Positions 52,154 through 63,439 of a stretch of 64,000 nucleotides of DNA are shown piece by piece. The notes under the pieces were generated by a model. That model had not been told where the DNA came from. It saw only the letters and a program-made list of their open reading frames with translations, and did not search any database. Source of the DNA: Streptomyces sp. HmicA12 (GTDB lineage: Bacteria; Actinomycetota; Actinomycetes; Streptomycetales; Streptomycetaceae); contig NZ_KB891797.1 in NCBI RefSeq assembly GCF_000373565.1, forward strand, positions 62,001 through 126,000. Direction: 5' to 3'. Each line of letters begins with the position of its first letter. The first letter of the stretch is position 1. Position numbers and translations under genes: made by a program.

Positions 52154-53427
52154 AACAGGCCCGCACCGAAAAGCTCCGCATCACCAAACTCCCGCCCTAC
52201 CTGCGGATGCTCACCGCCACCCAACTCGCCTTCAACATCGGCTTCTACGCGGTCCTGCCCTACCTGGCCACCCACCTCTCCGACGGCATCGGCCTGGCCG
52301 GCTGGGCGGTGGGCCTGGTCCTCGGCCTGCGCACCTTCAGCCAGCAGGGCCTCTTCGTCGTCGGCGGCGCGCTCACCGACCGCTTCGGCCCGCGCCCGGT
52401 GGTCCTCGCGGGCTGCGCCCTGCGCATCGCCGGGTTCGCCTGGCTCGCGTTCGCCACGACGACGGCCACCGTCGTCGGCGCCGTGCTCCTCGTCGGGTTC
52501 GCCGCCGCGCTCTTCTCCCCGGCGGTCGAGTCCGAGACCGCCCGCGAGGCCGTACGCCACGAACGCGCCACCGGCATCCCGCGCGCCCAGGTCCTCGGCG
52601 TCTTCTCGGCGGCCGGGCAGGCGGGCGCGTTCCTCGGGCCGCTGCTCGGCACGGCCCTGCTGTTCGTGAGCTTCCGGGCGGCCTGCCTGGCGGGCGTGGC
52701 CGTCTTCGCCGGGGTGCTGGCCGGGCACGCCCGCTTCATGCCGCGCCGGGAGCGGGTGGCGGTACGGAGCATCGAGGGCGGCGGCGCGGTGCTGGCCGAG
52801 CCGCGCTTCCTCGCCCTGTGCCTCGCCTACAGCGGCTACCTCGTCGCGTACAACCAGCTCTATCTCGCGCTGCCCGTCGAACTGGCCCGCACCACCGGCT
52901 CGCAGGACGCCGTCGGCCCGCTCTTCGCGCTGTCCTCGCTGCTCGTCGTCCTCGTCCAGCTGCCGGTGACGCGCTGGTCGGCGGGCCGCCTCGCGCCGCG
53001 CACCGCGCTGAGCACCGGGCTCGTCCTGGTCGCCGGGGGCTTCGCGGTGGTCGCGGCCACCGTCGCGTACGTGCCGCGCGACACCGGCTACGCGCTGCTG
53101 CCCGCCTGCGCCCTCGTCGTGCTGCTCACCCTCGGCCAGATGCTCCTGGTGCCGGCCGCCCGCGGCCTCGTCCCCGACCTCGTCGACGAACACCGGCTCG
53201 GCCTGGCCACCGGCGCCCTCTCCTCCGTCTCCGGGCTCGCCGTCCTCGCGGGGAGCGCCGCCACGGGCGCCCTCCTCGACCTGCCCGCGCCCGCGCTGTG
53301 GACGGTGCTCGCCGCGGTGCCGCTGCTGGCGGCCGGTCTCGCGCGCTGTGTGACACCCGTGCGAAATACCGCGCCCGTCGGGTGCGCTCCCGCAGGATCG
53401 GGTACGCGCCAGACGTCCCCCGAGTAA
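52150..53427 (+). CDS. MFS exporter at the end of the fused-permease operon
   Basis: The 425-residue protein has about 12 helices, motif A as VVGGALTDRFGPRPVVLAG, and AFNIGFYAVLPYLATHLSDG in helix 1, typical of DHA1 drug or metallophore exporters. Placement after a family 5 importer recalls the cnt/opine-metallophore operons, where an MFS protein exports the chelator and the ABC system imports the complex; here no chelator synthase is visible. ATG 52150 overlaps the permease TGA. Confidence 0.85.
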   Translation: MKQARTEKLRITKLPPYLRMLTATQLAFNIGFYAVLPYLATHLSDGIGLAGWAVGLVLGLRTFSQQGLFVVGGALTDRFGPRPVVLAGCALRIAGFAWLAFATTTATVVGAVLLVGFAAALFSPAVESETAREAVRHERATGIPRAQVLGVFSAAGQAGAFLGPLLGTALLFVSFRAACLAGVAVFAGVLAGHARFMPRRERVAVRSIEGGGAVLAEPRFLALCLAYSGYLVAYNQLYLALPVELARTTGSQDAVGPLFALSSLLVVLVQLPVTRWSAGRLAPRTALSTGLVLVAGGFAVVAATVAYVPRDTGYALLPACALVVLLTLGQMLLVPAARGLVPDLVDEHRLGLATGALSSVSGLAVLAGSAATGALLDLPAPALWTVLAAVPLLAAGLARCVTPVRNTAPVGCAPAGSGTRQTSPE

Positions 53428-53438
53428 GGAGTGCAGCC

Positions 53439-53843
53439 ATGTCCGCCCACCTCTCCGACGAACTCAAGGCCCTGCTCGACACCCCGGTCTTCATCAGCGT
53501 CGCCACCATCCAGCCCGACGGGAGCCCGCAGGTGTCCCCGGTGTGGGTGAAGCGGGACGGCGACGACGTCCTCTTCTCCACGACCGTCGGACGGCGCAAG
53601 GAGAAGAACCTGCGGCGCGACCCGCGCGTGACGGTTCTGCTGCAGCCGTTCGACGCCCCGTACTCGTACGCCGAGATCCGCGGCACCGCCGAGCTGACCG
53701 CCGAGGGCGGGCAGGAGCTCATCGACGAGCTGTCGGTGAAGTACACCGGGAAGAAGTACGCGGAGTTCAACCCGTCGTCGGCGGACGACGCGGAGCGCGT
53801 TGTCGTGCGGGTCCGTGCCCGGAAGGTCGTCGGGCGGATCTGA
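53439..53843 (+). CDS. PPOX-class, probably F420-dependent oxidoreductase
   Basis: The 134-residue protein has the split-barrel pattern: LLDTPVFISVATIQPDGSPQ, SPVWVKRDGDDVLFSTTVGR, RRKEKNLRRDPRVTVLLQP, AEIRGTAELTAEGG. This is the Rv1155/Rv2607-like group, many of which use F420. AAGGAG lies about 8 bases before ATG 53439. It follows the MFS gene by 11 bases. Confidence 0.85.
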   Translation: MSAHLSDELKALLDTPVFISVATIQPDGSPQVSPVWVKRDGDDVLFSTTVGRRKEKNLRRDPRVTVLLQPFDAPYSYAEIRGTAELTAEGGQELIDELSVKYTGKKYAEFNPSSADDAERVVVRVRARKVVGRI

Positions 53844-53920
53844 GGATTGTGGGGGTTCGCGTCCTTTTGTTCCGCCTTGCGCCCCCGGGCCCCCATCGGT
53901 CTCGTCGTCGGCCGACCGCC

Positions 53921-53959
53921 GGTGGGGGCTTGTCGCGCAGTTCCCCGCGCCCCTGAAGG
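53921..53959 (+). repeat. Dispersed GC-rich Streptomyces repeat
   Basis: GGTGGGGGCTTGTCGCGCAG followed by TTCCCCGCGCCCCTGA is the best-preserved copy of the element also seen near 6.63 and 11.57 kb. It lies between the PPOX and cysS genes, about 40 bases before the cysS start. Confidence 0.6.
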
Positions 53960-53996
53960 GGCACTCGCATCCCCTCGGGGCTACTACCCTGGACGC

Positions 53997-55397
<1,401 letters not shown>

Positions 55398-55405
55398 GCC
55401 CCGAA

Positions 55406-55433
55406 TGTGCCGCCCGGCCCGTCGGGCGGCACA
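55406..55433 (+). terminator. Hairpin between cysS and rlmB
   Basis: TGTGCCGCCCG (55406-55416) and CGGGCGGCACA (55423-55433) form a perfect 11-bp stem with a 6-base loop, 9 bases after the cysS stop. Confidence 0.75.
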
Positions 55434-55475
55434 CTTCATAGACGTACACACATTCACGTAAGAGACAGGTAGGTC

Positions 55476-56426
55476 ATGGCCGCCAACAACAACCGCCGCA
55501 TGTCCGGCAAGAAGGGCGCGCAGGTCGGCAGTGGCGGCCAGCGGCGCAAGGGCCTGGAGGGCAAGGGCCCGACCCCGCCCGCCGAGATGCGCAAGAAGCA
55601 CAAGAAGAACCGCATCGCCACGGCCCAGGCCAAGCGCGCCCAGGGCCGCCCCACCAGCCGCACCGGCGGCCCGCGCGGCAAGTCGACCTCCGAGATGGTC
55701 GTCGGCCGCAACCCGGTCGTCGAGGCGCTGCGCGAGGGCGTGCCCGCGAGCACGCTCTACGTCCAGCAGTTCATCGACAACGACGAGCGCGTGCGCGAGG
55801 CGCTGCAGCTCGCCGGTGAGCGCGGCGGCATCCACCTCATGGAGGCCCCGCGCCCCGAGCTGGACCGCATGACCAACGGGCTCAACCACCAGGGCCTCGT
55901 CCTCCAGGTCCCGCCGTACGAGTACGCGCACCCCGAGGACCTGGTCGCCGCCGCCTTCGACGAGGGCCAGGACCCGCTGATCGTCGCGCTCGACGGGGTC
56001 ACCGACCCGCGCAACCTCGGCGCGGTCGTCCGCTCCGTCTCCGCGTTCGGCGGCCACGGTGTCGTCGTGCCCGAGCGGCGCGCGGCCGGCATGACCGCCG
56101 GTGCGTGGAAGACGTCGGCGGGCGCCGCCGCCCGGACGCCCGTCGCCCGCGCCACGAACCTGACCCGCACTCTGGAGCAGTACAAGAAGGCCGGCCTCGC
56201 CATCGTCGGGCTCGCCGCCGACGGTGAGCACACGGTCGCGGATCTCAAGGCGCTCGAGGGCCCCGTCGTCATCGTGGTCGGCAGCGAGGGCAAGGGCCTG
56301 TCCCGGCTCGTCGGCGAGACCTGTGACTACCGGGTACGGATCCCGATGCCGGGCGGCGCGGAGTCGCTGAACGCCGGTGTCGCCGCGGGCGTCGTCCTCT
56401 ACGAGGCGGCTCGGCGCCGGGGCTGA
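55476..56426 (+). CDS. rlmB: 23S rRNA 2'-O-methyltransferase (RlmB/TrmH family)
   Basis: The 316-residue SpoU-class enzyme has a basic N-terminal extension (residues 1-70, [15 protein letters not shown] and [19 protein letters not shown]), then the substrate-binding part ([14 protein letters not shown]) and the knotted catalytic domain with [20 protein letters not shown] (Asn/Arg), [13 protein letters not shown] and [21 protein letters not shown]. By homology it methylates G2251 of 23S rRNA. The basic extension probably grips RNA and is usual in actinobacteria. Confidence 0.92.
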   Translation: MAANNNRRMSGKKGAQVGSGGQRRKGLEGKGPTPPAEMRKKHKKNRIATAQAKRAQGRPTSRTGGPRGKSTSEMVVGRNPVVEALREGVPASTLYVQQFIDNDERVREALQLAGERGGIHLMEAPRPELDRMTNGLNHQGLVLQVPPYEYAHPEDLVAAAFDEGQDPLIVALDGVTDPRNLGAVVRSVSAFGGHGVVVPERRAAGMTAGAWKTSAGAAARTPVARATNLTRTLEQYKKAGLAIVGLAADGEHTVADLKALEGPVVIVVGSEGKGLSRLVGETCDYRVRIPMPGGAESLNAGVAAGVVLYEAARRRG

Positions 56427-56441
56427 TCCCGGGTCCGTCCC

Positions 56442-56477
56442 GCGCCCCTGAGATGAGCTCCGCTCGCTCAGGGGCGC
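56442..56477. terminator. Hairpin after rlmB
   Basis: GCGCCCCTGAG (56442-56452) and CTCAGGGGCGC (56467-56477) form a perfect 11-bp stem with a 14-base loop. Confidence 0.75.
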
Positions 56478-56552
56478 CGGAGACGACCTTGACGGGGCCC
56501 GGACATTTTGGCGCAGTCAAGGCAGTGTCCTAAACACACATCACTCGGTTAG

Positions 56553-58196
56553 ATGAGTGTGGACACCAGAACGCCCCGCACACCCTCGGGGGACCGCTCG
56601 TCGGGATTCGACGACGGCCCCGCGCTGAGCATGGTGAAGGTTCCGTGCGACCCGGCGCAGGTCATCGTCAACCACGCGAGTTTCCGCGTGCAGCTCCCCA
56701 CGGCGCAGAAGACGCAACTCCCGCGCATCGCCCGGCACTTGAGCGCCGTCGACGCGGCCACCACACGCATTCCCGTGATCACCGCCGCCGGTACGCCGGG
56801 CGCCCGGCGACGCCCCGTCGTCATGAGCGGCGCCGATTTCGCCGCCGGCGGCCTGCTGCAGGGCGCGCGACGTCCCGGCGAGGCCGAGGACGCCGGTGCC
56901 ACGCAGGTCATCCCGCGCATCGCCGAGGACCTCGACCTGTGCGCGGGCGAGCCGACGCAGGAGACGCCCGTCGTCATCGAGCCCCGGCAGGGCGGCGACG
57001 CGGCCGGCACCCGGATCCTGCCCCAGATGCGGCAGTCCGGAAGCGCCTTCGAGGAGACCGGCGAGCTCGGCCAACTCTCCTACGGCGACGACGAGTTCGA
57101 CGACCGCGACGACGAGAGCGCGAACGAGAGCACCGCCGCCCGCCGCTACGGGCCCGTCCGGCACGCCTATTACCCCGGGCGCCGGATGAACCTCGGCGTG
57201 GTGCTGCTCCCGCTGCGCGTCTTCCTCGGCTTCATCTCGATCTACGCGGGCATGGGCAAGCTCTGCGACCCCGTCTACTTCGACGGCGGCGAGCGCGGCT
57301 CCATGGTCAAGTGGCTGAATTCGCTGCACCCTTGGGCGCTCGCGGAACCGATGCGGGACTGGGCGCTGCAGCATCCGGTCGGCGCCGGGCTCGCCATCGC
57401 CTTCTTCCAGGTCGTCGTCGGCGTGCTGACGGTGCTCGGACTGTGGCAGCGGATCGCCGCCGCGGTCGGCGCGCTCCTGTCGGCCGCGATCCTTGTCACC
57501 GTGAGCTGGAAGACCGTCCCCGCCTACGACGCGCCGGACATCATCTACCTCGCCGCCTGGTCGCCGCTGATCATCGCCGGCGCCCCCGTGTACTCGGTCG
57601 ACGGGCGCCTCGCGTCCCGTGCCTGGCGGCGGCTCGGCCCGCGCGCCGCGCTGTGGGAGCTGCGCCGCTACGTGCTGCGCCGCGGCACCGTCGTCGCGAC
57701 CGTCGTCATCGGCATCACCCTGCTCACCGGTTCGCTGCTCGGCGGCGCCGTGCGCGACGCCGACCGGGTCACCGCCCCGGGCCCCGGCGACGCCCCGCGC
57801 AACGAACAGCCCGGCTCCCCGCTCCCCTCCGAGCCCGGCAGCACGCACAAGGAGGAGCGCCGCTCGTCGAGCCCGGCGGCCTCCAACTCGCCGACGCAGG
57901 GCACCACGTCGAGCCCGCCCGGTTCTTCGCCGGACGCCGTCCGCGAGAGCGGCAGCGCCAGCGGTACGACGTCCACGCCGACGCAGGGCGCCACCGCGGG
58001 CCAGGCCCCGCCGCAGCAGCAGACGACCCCGCAGCAGCCGCCGTCCAGCACGGGCGGGGCGCCCACCACGGGCGGCACGTCCAGCGGCGGCACCTCCTCC
58101 GGTGGTACGTCGAACGGCGGCGCCTCCTCCGGCGGGTCCTCCGGTGGGTCCGACCCCGGCCGCAAGCCCGGCCTCGTGGGCGGCATTCTCGGCTGA
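56553..58196 (+). CDS. DoxX-family membrane protein with long disordered arms
   Basis: The 547-residue protein has about 210 N-terminal residues without membrane helices, ending in a very acidic patch (YGDDEFDDRDDESANES), then a DoxX core of four helices (PLRVFLGFISIYAGMGKL, GLAIAFFQVVVGVLTVLG, AAAVGALLSAAILVTVSW, DIIYLAAWSPLIIAG), a further helix (VVATVVIGITLLTGSLLGG), and a 150-residue Gly/Ser/Thr/Pro tail ending in GGTSSGGTSSGGTSNGGASS repeats. DoxX proteins are linked to thiol or quinone redox homeostasis. The ATG at 56553 has no clear ribosome site. Confidence 0.85.
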   Translation: MSVDTRTPRTPSGDRSSGFDDGPALSMVKVPCDPAQVIVNHASFRVQLPTAQKTQLPRIARHLSAVDAATTRIPVITAAGTPGARRRPVVMSGADFAAGGLLQGARRPGEAEDAGATQVIPRIAEDLDLCAGEPTQETPVVIEPRQGGDAAGTRILPQMRQSGSAFEETGELGQLSYGDDEFDDRDDESANESTAARRYGPVRHAYYPGRRMNLGVVLLPLRVFLGFISIYAGMGKLCDPVYFDGGERGSMVKWLNSLHPWALAEPMRDWALQHPVGAGLAIAFFQVVVGVLTVLGLWQRIAAAVGALLSAAILVTVSWKTVPAYDAPDIIYLAAWSPLIIAGAPVYSVDGRLASRAWRRLGPRAALWELRRYVLRRGTVVATVVIGITLLTGSLLGGAVRDADRVTAPGPGDAPRNEQPGSPLPSEPGSTHKEERRSSSPAASNSPTQGTTSSPPGSSPDAVRESGSASGTTSTPTQGATAGQAPPQQQTTPQQPPSSTGGAPTTGGTSSGGTSSGGTSNGGASSGGSSGGSDPGRKPGLVGGILG

Positions 58197-58204
58197 CCGT
58201 TCTC

Positions 58205-58273
58205 CTTCCCGCGCTACGTCGATGGGGCCCCGCACGATGCACGTGCGGGGCCCCATCGACGTAGCGCGGGAAG
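58205..58273. terminator. 31-bp perfect inverted repeat between convergent genes
   Basis: 58205-58235 and 58243-58273 are exact inverted copies with the 7-base loop gatgcac. It ends the DoxX gene (+), and its right arm ends 5 bases before the stop of the nucleotidyltransferase gene (-), so it serves both. The stem is unusually long for a terminator. Confidence 0.85.
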
Positions 58274-58277
58274 AACC

Positions 58278-59045
58278 TCAACGGCCTTGTGCGGCAAGCT
58301 CCTTCGCGGCCTCCGTGAGGTCCTTCGCCGTGTCGATCGCCCGCCAGTACGCGCCCTGCGGCAGCGGGAAGCCGGCCAGGCGCTTGGCGCGGGCCAGGCG
58401 CGGGAACGTGGTGCGCTCGTGGTCGCCGGTGCTCGGCAGCAGCGAGGCGAACTCGGGGGAGAAGACGTAGACGCCCGCGTTGATCAGGTACGGGGACGGC
58501 GGGGCCTCGATGAAGTCGGTGATGTGGCCGAACGCGTTGGTCTCGACGGCGCCCCACGGGATGCGCGGGCGGGCCAGCGCCAGCGTCGCGGTGGCTTCCC
58601 GCTCGTGGTGGAAGTCGGCCATCTCGCGCAGCGAGAACCGGGTCCAGATGTCGCCGTTCGTCGCGTACCAGGGCTGGTCGGCGTGCGGCAGGTGCGCCGC
58701 CGCGTACTTCAGGCCGCCGCCGCGGCCGAGCGGCTCCGTCTCCACGACCGTCTTGACCCGCAGGGGCAGATCGGCCTGCGCCAGCCACTCCTCCAGGACC
58801 TCGGCGAGATGCCCGCAGGAGACGACGGCGTCGGTCACGCCCTCCTCGGCGAGCCAGGCCAGCTGATGCCCGATGATCGGCGTGCCCGTGCCCGGGATCT
58901 CCACCATCGGCTTGGGTCGGTCGTCGGTGTACGGGCGCAGGCGCGAGCCCTGGCCGCCCGCCAGGACGACGGCCTGCGTGGGCCGGTGGTTCCCGCCCTG
59001 GGGATACGAGTGCGGGCCGTGCGCGGAGGGTTCAGCGGTCGTCAT
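58278..59045 (-). CDS. Sugar-1-phosphate nucleotidyltransferase-like protein
   Basis: The 255-residue protein has the NTP_transferase signature AVVLAGGQGSRLRPYTDDRP (GxGxRL...P.P), KPMVEIPG, the metal Asp in YATNGDIW, and GAVETNAFGHITDFIEAP. It resembles glucose- or mannose-1-phosphate nucleotidyltransferases and would supply an NDP-sugar for cell-wall or polymer synthesis; specificity is not evident. The C-terminal beta-helix of full-length GlmU or ManC types is lacking. Confidence 0.88.
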   Translation of the reverse strand: MTTAEPSAHGPHSYPQGGNHRPTQAVVLAGGQGSRLRPYTDDRPKPMVEIPGTGTPIIGHQLAWLAEEGVTDAVVSCGHLAEVLEEWLAQADLPLRVKTVVETEPLGRGGGLKYAAAHLPHADQPWYATNGDIWTRFSLREMADFHHEREATATLALARPRIPWGAVETNAFGHITDFIEAPPSPYLINAGVYVFSPEFASLLPSTGDHERTTFPRLARAKRLAGFPLPQGAYWRAIDTAKDLTEAAKELAAQGR

Positions 59046-59102
59046 GACCGGAACCCTACGTGCGCACGGCCCGCGGAGTGATTGCGGACGCGGTCCGGGA
59101 GG

Positions 59103-59561
59103 TCAGCCCCGGAAGCCGGCCACGCCGGAGGCGAAGGAGGTGTCGCAGACCGGGCGCGAGTACGACTGCGCGCGCGCCGGGCCGTAGGCCTGCACCGCGG
59201 CGCGGCCCAGGGACTTGGCGATGGTCATGCAGTACTTCGCGAGCGAGGGCCTGCGGTCGACCTCCTGCTGGAGATGGGTGAGCGCCACACCCGGGTTCTT
59301 CTCCTGCAGTTCGAGCAGGAGCCGGTCGCGCAGGACGTCCTGGGGGGCGCGCGACTTCGCGCGTGCGGAGACGTCCTGTGAGGAAGCTGTGAGGACGGAG
59401 TCCGACGAGCCTCCCGACCAGTTGACTCGGGTGACCGCGAGCGTCCCGGAGAGCACCAGCATCACCGGCAGGACGAACGCGAGCGTGCGGGCGGCTCGGC
59501 GGGCGGGGCCCCGGCCCCGGGCACGGCGCGGCTTCTGGGTGTAGGTAGCGGAGTGCGTCAC
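59103..59561 (-). CDS. Single-pass membrane protein of unknown function
   Basis: The 152-residue protein has a very basic N-terminus (QKPRRARGRGPARRAART), one membrane helix (LAFVLPVMLVLSGTLAV, residues about 27-43) and a 105-residue outer domain with two Cys (SLAKYCMTIAKS and SRPVCDTSFASG) that could form a disulfide. It lies upstream of the nucleotidyltransferase gene on the same strand. The start GTG 59561 has no clear ribosome site. No family recognised. Confidence 0.6.
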   Translation of the reverse strand: MTHSATYTQKPRRARGRGPARRAARTLAFVLPVMLVLSGTLAVTRVNWSGGSSDSVLTASSQDVSARAKSRAPQDVLRDRLLLELQEKNPGVALTHLQQEVDRRPSLAKYCMTIAKSLGRAAVQAYGPARAQSYSRPVCDTSFASGVAGFRG

Positions 59562-59711
59562 GCGAGTGAGCGTAGCGGGCGGTGATGATTTGGCGACATT
59601 CAGTCACTCGACCGAGGGACGGGCGAGTTGGTTTTGATGATGAGGTGTTGACGCAGAGGGGCTAAATGTCTTATTTGCCGGGGTATTTGTCGACAACGTG
59701 GCCGTACGCGC

Positions 59712-59743
59712 GGAAGGCCCCGCACCGAAGTGCGGGGCCTTCC
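59712..59743 (-). terminator. Terminator of msiK
   Basis: GGAAGGCCCCGCAC (59712-59725) and GTGCGGGGCCTTCC (59730-59743) form a perfect 14-bp stem with a CGAA tetraloop, 33 bases after the msiK stop. Confidence 0.85.
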
Positions 59744-59775
59744 TGATGTCGTGCGGTGTCGCGTCGCGCGGCGCG

Positions 59776-60915
<1,140 letters not shown>

Positions 60916-60976
60916 GGCTGTGAAGCCCCCTTCACCGGCAGGAACGTGCCGGACGATCCGTTGTAAAGCGGGTGAG

Positions 60977-61001
60977 CCACTGCGGCTGATTGCCGCACTG
61001 G
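60977..61001. promoter_or_regulatory. Operator-like palindrome upstream of msiK
   Basis: CCACTGCGGC (60977-60986) and GCCGCACTGG (60992-61001) pair at 9 of 10 positions with a 5-base spacer, 62 bases upstream of the start. It is a candidate site for a sugar-responsive regulator. Confidence 0.5.
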
Positions 61002-61130
61002 TGTAGTCCACGCGGGTGAACTGATCGGACCGTACCTGGCGAGTGCCGGGTCTGTCAGTAGGTCCGGGCCTGTGAGATTCGTCGAAATTTTCGAGGGCGC
61101 GGCGCCGGGGTTGGTTACACTGCTCGGGCT

Positions 61131-61207
61131 GCCTCCTTAGCTCAGATGGCCAGAGCAACGCACTTGTAATGCGTAGGTCGTCGGTTCGAATCCGACAGGG
61201 GGCTCCA
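61131..61207 (+). tRNA. tRNA-Thr (TGT anticodon)
   Basis: The acceptor arm GCCTCCT pairs with AGGGGGC (one G-T pair). The D arm is TAGCTCAGATGGCCAGAGCA, the anticodon loop CTTGTAA has TGT at 61165-61167, and the T arm GTCGG TTCGAAT CCGAC is canonical. CCA is encoded (61205-61207) and the discriminator base is T, as usual for actinobacterial tRNA-Thr. Confidence 0.95.
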
Positions 61208-61215
61208 GTGCGCAA

Positions 61216-61247
61216 CGGCTCCCCGGGTGATCCCGGGGAGCCGTTTT
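61216..61247 (+). terminator. Intrinsic terminator of the tRNA-Thr gene
   Basis: CGGCTCCCCGGG (61216-61227) and CCCGGGGAGCCG (61232-61243) form a perfect 12-bp stem with a TGAT loop, followed by TTTT. Confidence 0.88.
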
Positions 61248-61274
61248 CCGTGCGGGCGCGGCGCGGGCCCGGTG

Positions 61275-62693
61275 TCAGTGGCGGCCCGCCACCTTGTCCG
61301 CCGCCTTCGCCAGGCGGGAGGAGTCCGCGGTGTGGGTGGTCAGCTCGCGGCGGTCGGCCGCGTAGTAGGTGGCGTACATGCCGTGCACGCCGAGCCAGCG
61401 GAAGGGCTCCGGCTCCCACTTGCGGACCTTGTGGTTGACCCAGGGCAGGGCGGTGAGGTCCGTGCCGCCCGCCTGACCGGAGTCCTGCTGGACCAGGTCG
61501 CGCAGGGTGCGGGCGGCCAGGTTCGCCGTGGCCACCCCGGAGCCGACGTAGCCGCCGGCCCAGCCGAGGCCCGTCGAGCGGTCCAGGGTCACCGTGGCGC
61601 ACCAGTCGCGCGGGACGCCGAGGACGCCGGACCAGGCGTGGTCGATGCCCACTCCGGCGAGCTGCGGGAAGAAGCGGGTCAGGATCGCGGTGAGGGCCTC
61701 GATCGTCTGGGGCTGCGTGCGGCCGTCGTTGTCCGTCTTCGACGCGTAGCGGTACGGGTAACCGCGGCCGCCGAGCGCGATGCGGCCGTCCGCGGTGCGC
61801 TGCGCGTACATGTAGGCGTGGGCCATGTCGCCGAGCGTCTCGCGGCCCTCCCAGCCGATCGACTCCCACTGCTCGTCGGTCAGCGGCTCCGTCGCGATCA
61901 TCGAGGAGTTCATCGGGAGCCAGGTGCGGCGCTGCCCCTTCAGGGAGGCCGTGAAGCCCTCCGTGCAGCGCAGTACGTACGGCGCGCGGACCGTGCCGTA
62001 GGGGGTGACCGCGTGCTTCGGCTTGATCTCGGTGACCGGCGTCGACTCGTGGATCGTGACGCCGAGGGCCTCGACCGCCTTCGCCAGCCCCTTGACCAGC
62101 TTCACCGGGTGCAGCCGCGCGCCGTGCGGGGTCCACGTCGAGCCGACCGCGCCCGCGACCCGGACGCGCTCCGCCGTCTCGCGGGCGCCGTGCAGGGTGC
62201 GGTCCTTCTCGCCGTACGTCAGCTCCGCCTCATGGAACGCCTTCAGGCGGGCCAACTGGGCCGGGGTGTACGCGACTTCGAGGACGCCGCCCTGGTGGAT
62301 GTCCGCGTCGATCGACTCGGCGCGGGCCACGTCGACGACCTCGGTGACCGTCGCGTTCATCGCCTGCTGGAGGCGGACCGCCGCCTCGTGCCCGTGCAGC
62401 TTGGCGTAGCGGTCGCGGCCCGCGATGCCGTTGTAGAGCCAGCCGCCGTTGCGGCCCGAGGCGCCGTAACCGCAGAACTTCTGCTCCAGGACCGTGATGC
62501 GCAGGAACGGCGCGGCCTTCTTCAGGTAGTACGCCGTCCACAGGCCCGTGTACCCGCCGCCGACGATCACCACGTCGGCGCTCGCGTCACCGGGAAGGGG
62601 TTCGCGGACGTCGGGGAGGCCGACGTCCTGACTCGGGGCGTACCAGAACGATATGCCGCCGTTGACGGTGCTCACGCTGTTGACGCTGCTCAT
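61275..62693 (-). CDS. FAD-dependent amine oxidoreductase (DAO/PuuB type)
   Basis: The 472-residue protein has an N-terminal FISFWYAP-like leader typical of PuuB relatives (GGISFWYAPSQDVG), the FAD motif DVVIVGGGYTGLWTAYYLKK, KFCGYGASGRNGGW around the flavin, and a C-terminal GWAGGYVGSGVATANLAART FAD-binding end. It would oxidise an amino compound such as gamma-glutamylputrescine or sarcosine, releasing hydrogen peroxide. The substrate is inferred from family only. No polyamine-uptake genes are adjacent. Confidence 0.88.
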   Translation of the reverse strand: MSSVNSVSTVNGGISFWYAPSQDVGLPDVREPLPGDASADVVIVGGGYTGLWTAYYLKKAAPFLRITVLEQKFCGYGASGRNGGWLYNGIAGRDRYAKLHGHEAAVRLQQAMNATVTEVVDVARAESIDADIHQGGVLEVAYTPAQLARLKAFHEAELTYGEKDRTLHGARETAERVRVAGAVGSTWTPHGARLHPVKLVKGLAKAVEALGVTIHESTPVTEIKPKHAVTPYGTVRAPYVLRCTEGFTASLKGQRRTWLPMNSSMIATEPLTDEQWESIGWEGRETLGDMAHAYMYAQRTADGRIALGGRGYPYRYASKTDNDGRTQPQTIEALTAILTRFFPQLAGVGIDHAWSGVLGVPRDWCATVTLDRSTGLGWAGGYVGSGVATANLAARTLRDLVQQDSGQAGGTDLTALPWVNHKVRKWEPEPFRWLGVHGMYATYYAADRRELTTHTADSSRLAKAADKVAGRH

Positions 62694-62704
62694 GCGGCGG
62701 GACG

Positions 62705-63406
62705 CTATCGCATGGCCGAGTCCGGCTTCTCGGCGCTGCGGGAGTTGCGTGCGCGCAGGGTGTCCAGGGGGTTCCAGCCGGGGCCGGGCCGGTCGCGGGT
62801 GACCGGGTAGCAGGCCAGGCCGATCAGGACCGAGGTGAAGTGGCCCAGGTCGGTGAAGGTGCGGCTGGTGACCAGCGGGGCTCCGTAGACGACCAGGACC
62901 CCGGCCAGGTAGCCGAAGCGCCACGGGCGCGCGATGCGGTAGGTGAGGACGGCGACGACGCCCGCCAGTGCGTAACTCACGCCCACGTCCAGGGTGTTGA
63001 CCATGGACACGGGCGCGTGGCCGTGCCGGATCGCCCACAGCAGGGCGCCCTCGCTGATGTAGGTGGCGCCGATGTGCGCGGTGCCGAGGACGAGCAGCCA
63101 GCGCCCGGTGCCCAGCCAGCGCTCCGCGGGCGCGTGGAAGAGCGTGTAGAGGACCGCGTACGGAAGCCAGCGGCCCCCGTCGATCCACAGCGCGCTCTGC
63201 ACGAGGACCCGGAAGGGGTGCGTCGAGAGCGCGTGGATGTTGGTGGAGCGGTCGCCGAGGAAGGCGTCGAGGGTGTCCGGGGCCATCTGGCGCATCACGA
63301 TCGTGGTGACGAGGAGGATCGCCAGCCAGATGTACGTGCCGGGGGCGCTGCGGATCCATCCCCGTACGGCCCGTGCGGCCCGTGCTGCTCGGGAAAAATG
63401 GTGCAT
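62705..63406 (-). CDS. Rhomboid-like membrane protein
   Basis: The 233-residue protein has about six hydrophobic segments starting with YIWLAILLVTTIVM. It carries a possible GxSx motif in TLDVGVSYALAGV and a membrane His in FTDLGHFTSVLIGLACYP, which together would make a rhomboid Ser-His dyad. The canonical HxxxN of active rhomboids is only partly matched (THPFRVLVQSAL), so protease activity is uncertain. It lies 11 bases before the FAD oxidoreductase gene on the same strand and is divergent from the following kinase. Confidence 0.75.
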   Translation of the reverse strand: MHHFSRAARAARAVRGWIRSAPGTYIWLAILLVTTIVMRQMAPDTLDAFLGDRSTNIHALSTHPFRVLVQSALWIDGGRWLPYAVLYTLFHAPAERWLGTGRWLLVLGTAHIGATYISEGALLWAIRHGHAPVSMVNTLDVGVSYALAGVVAVLTYRIARPWRFGYLAGVLVVYGAPLVTSRTFTDLGHFTSVLIGLACYPVTRDRPGPGWNPLDTLRARNSRSAEKPDSAMR

Positions 63407-63439
63407 GGTCGATTCAGGCACGTCGGTAGGGTCGGGCAC

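Noticed and set aside
50197..53193. 998-codon minus-strand open frame opposite the permease and MFS genes
   Set aside because: Shadow of membrane-protein genes; no recognisable domain or start signal.
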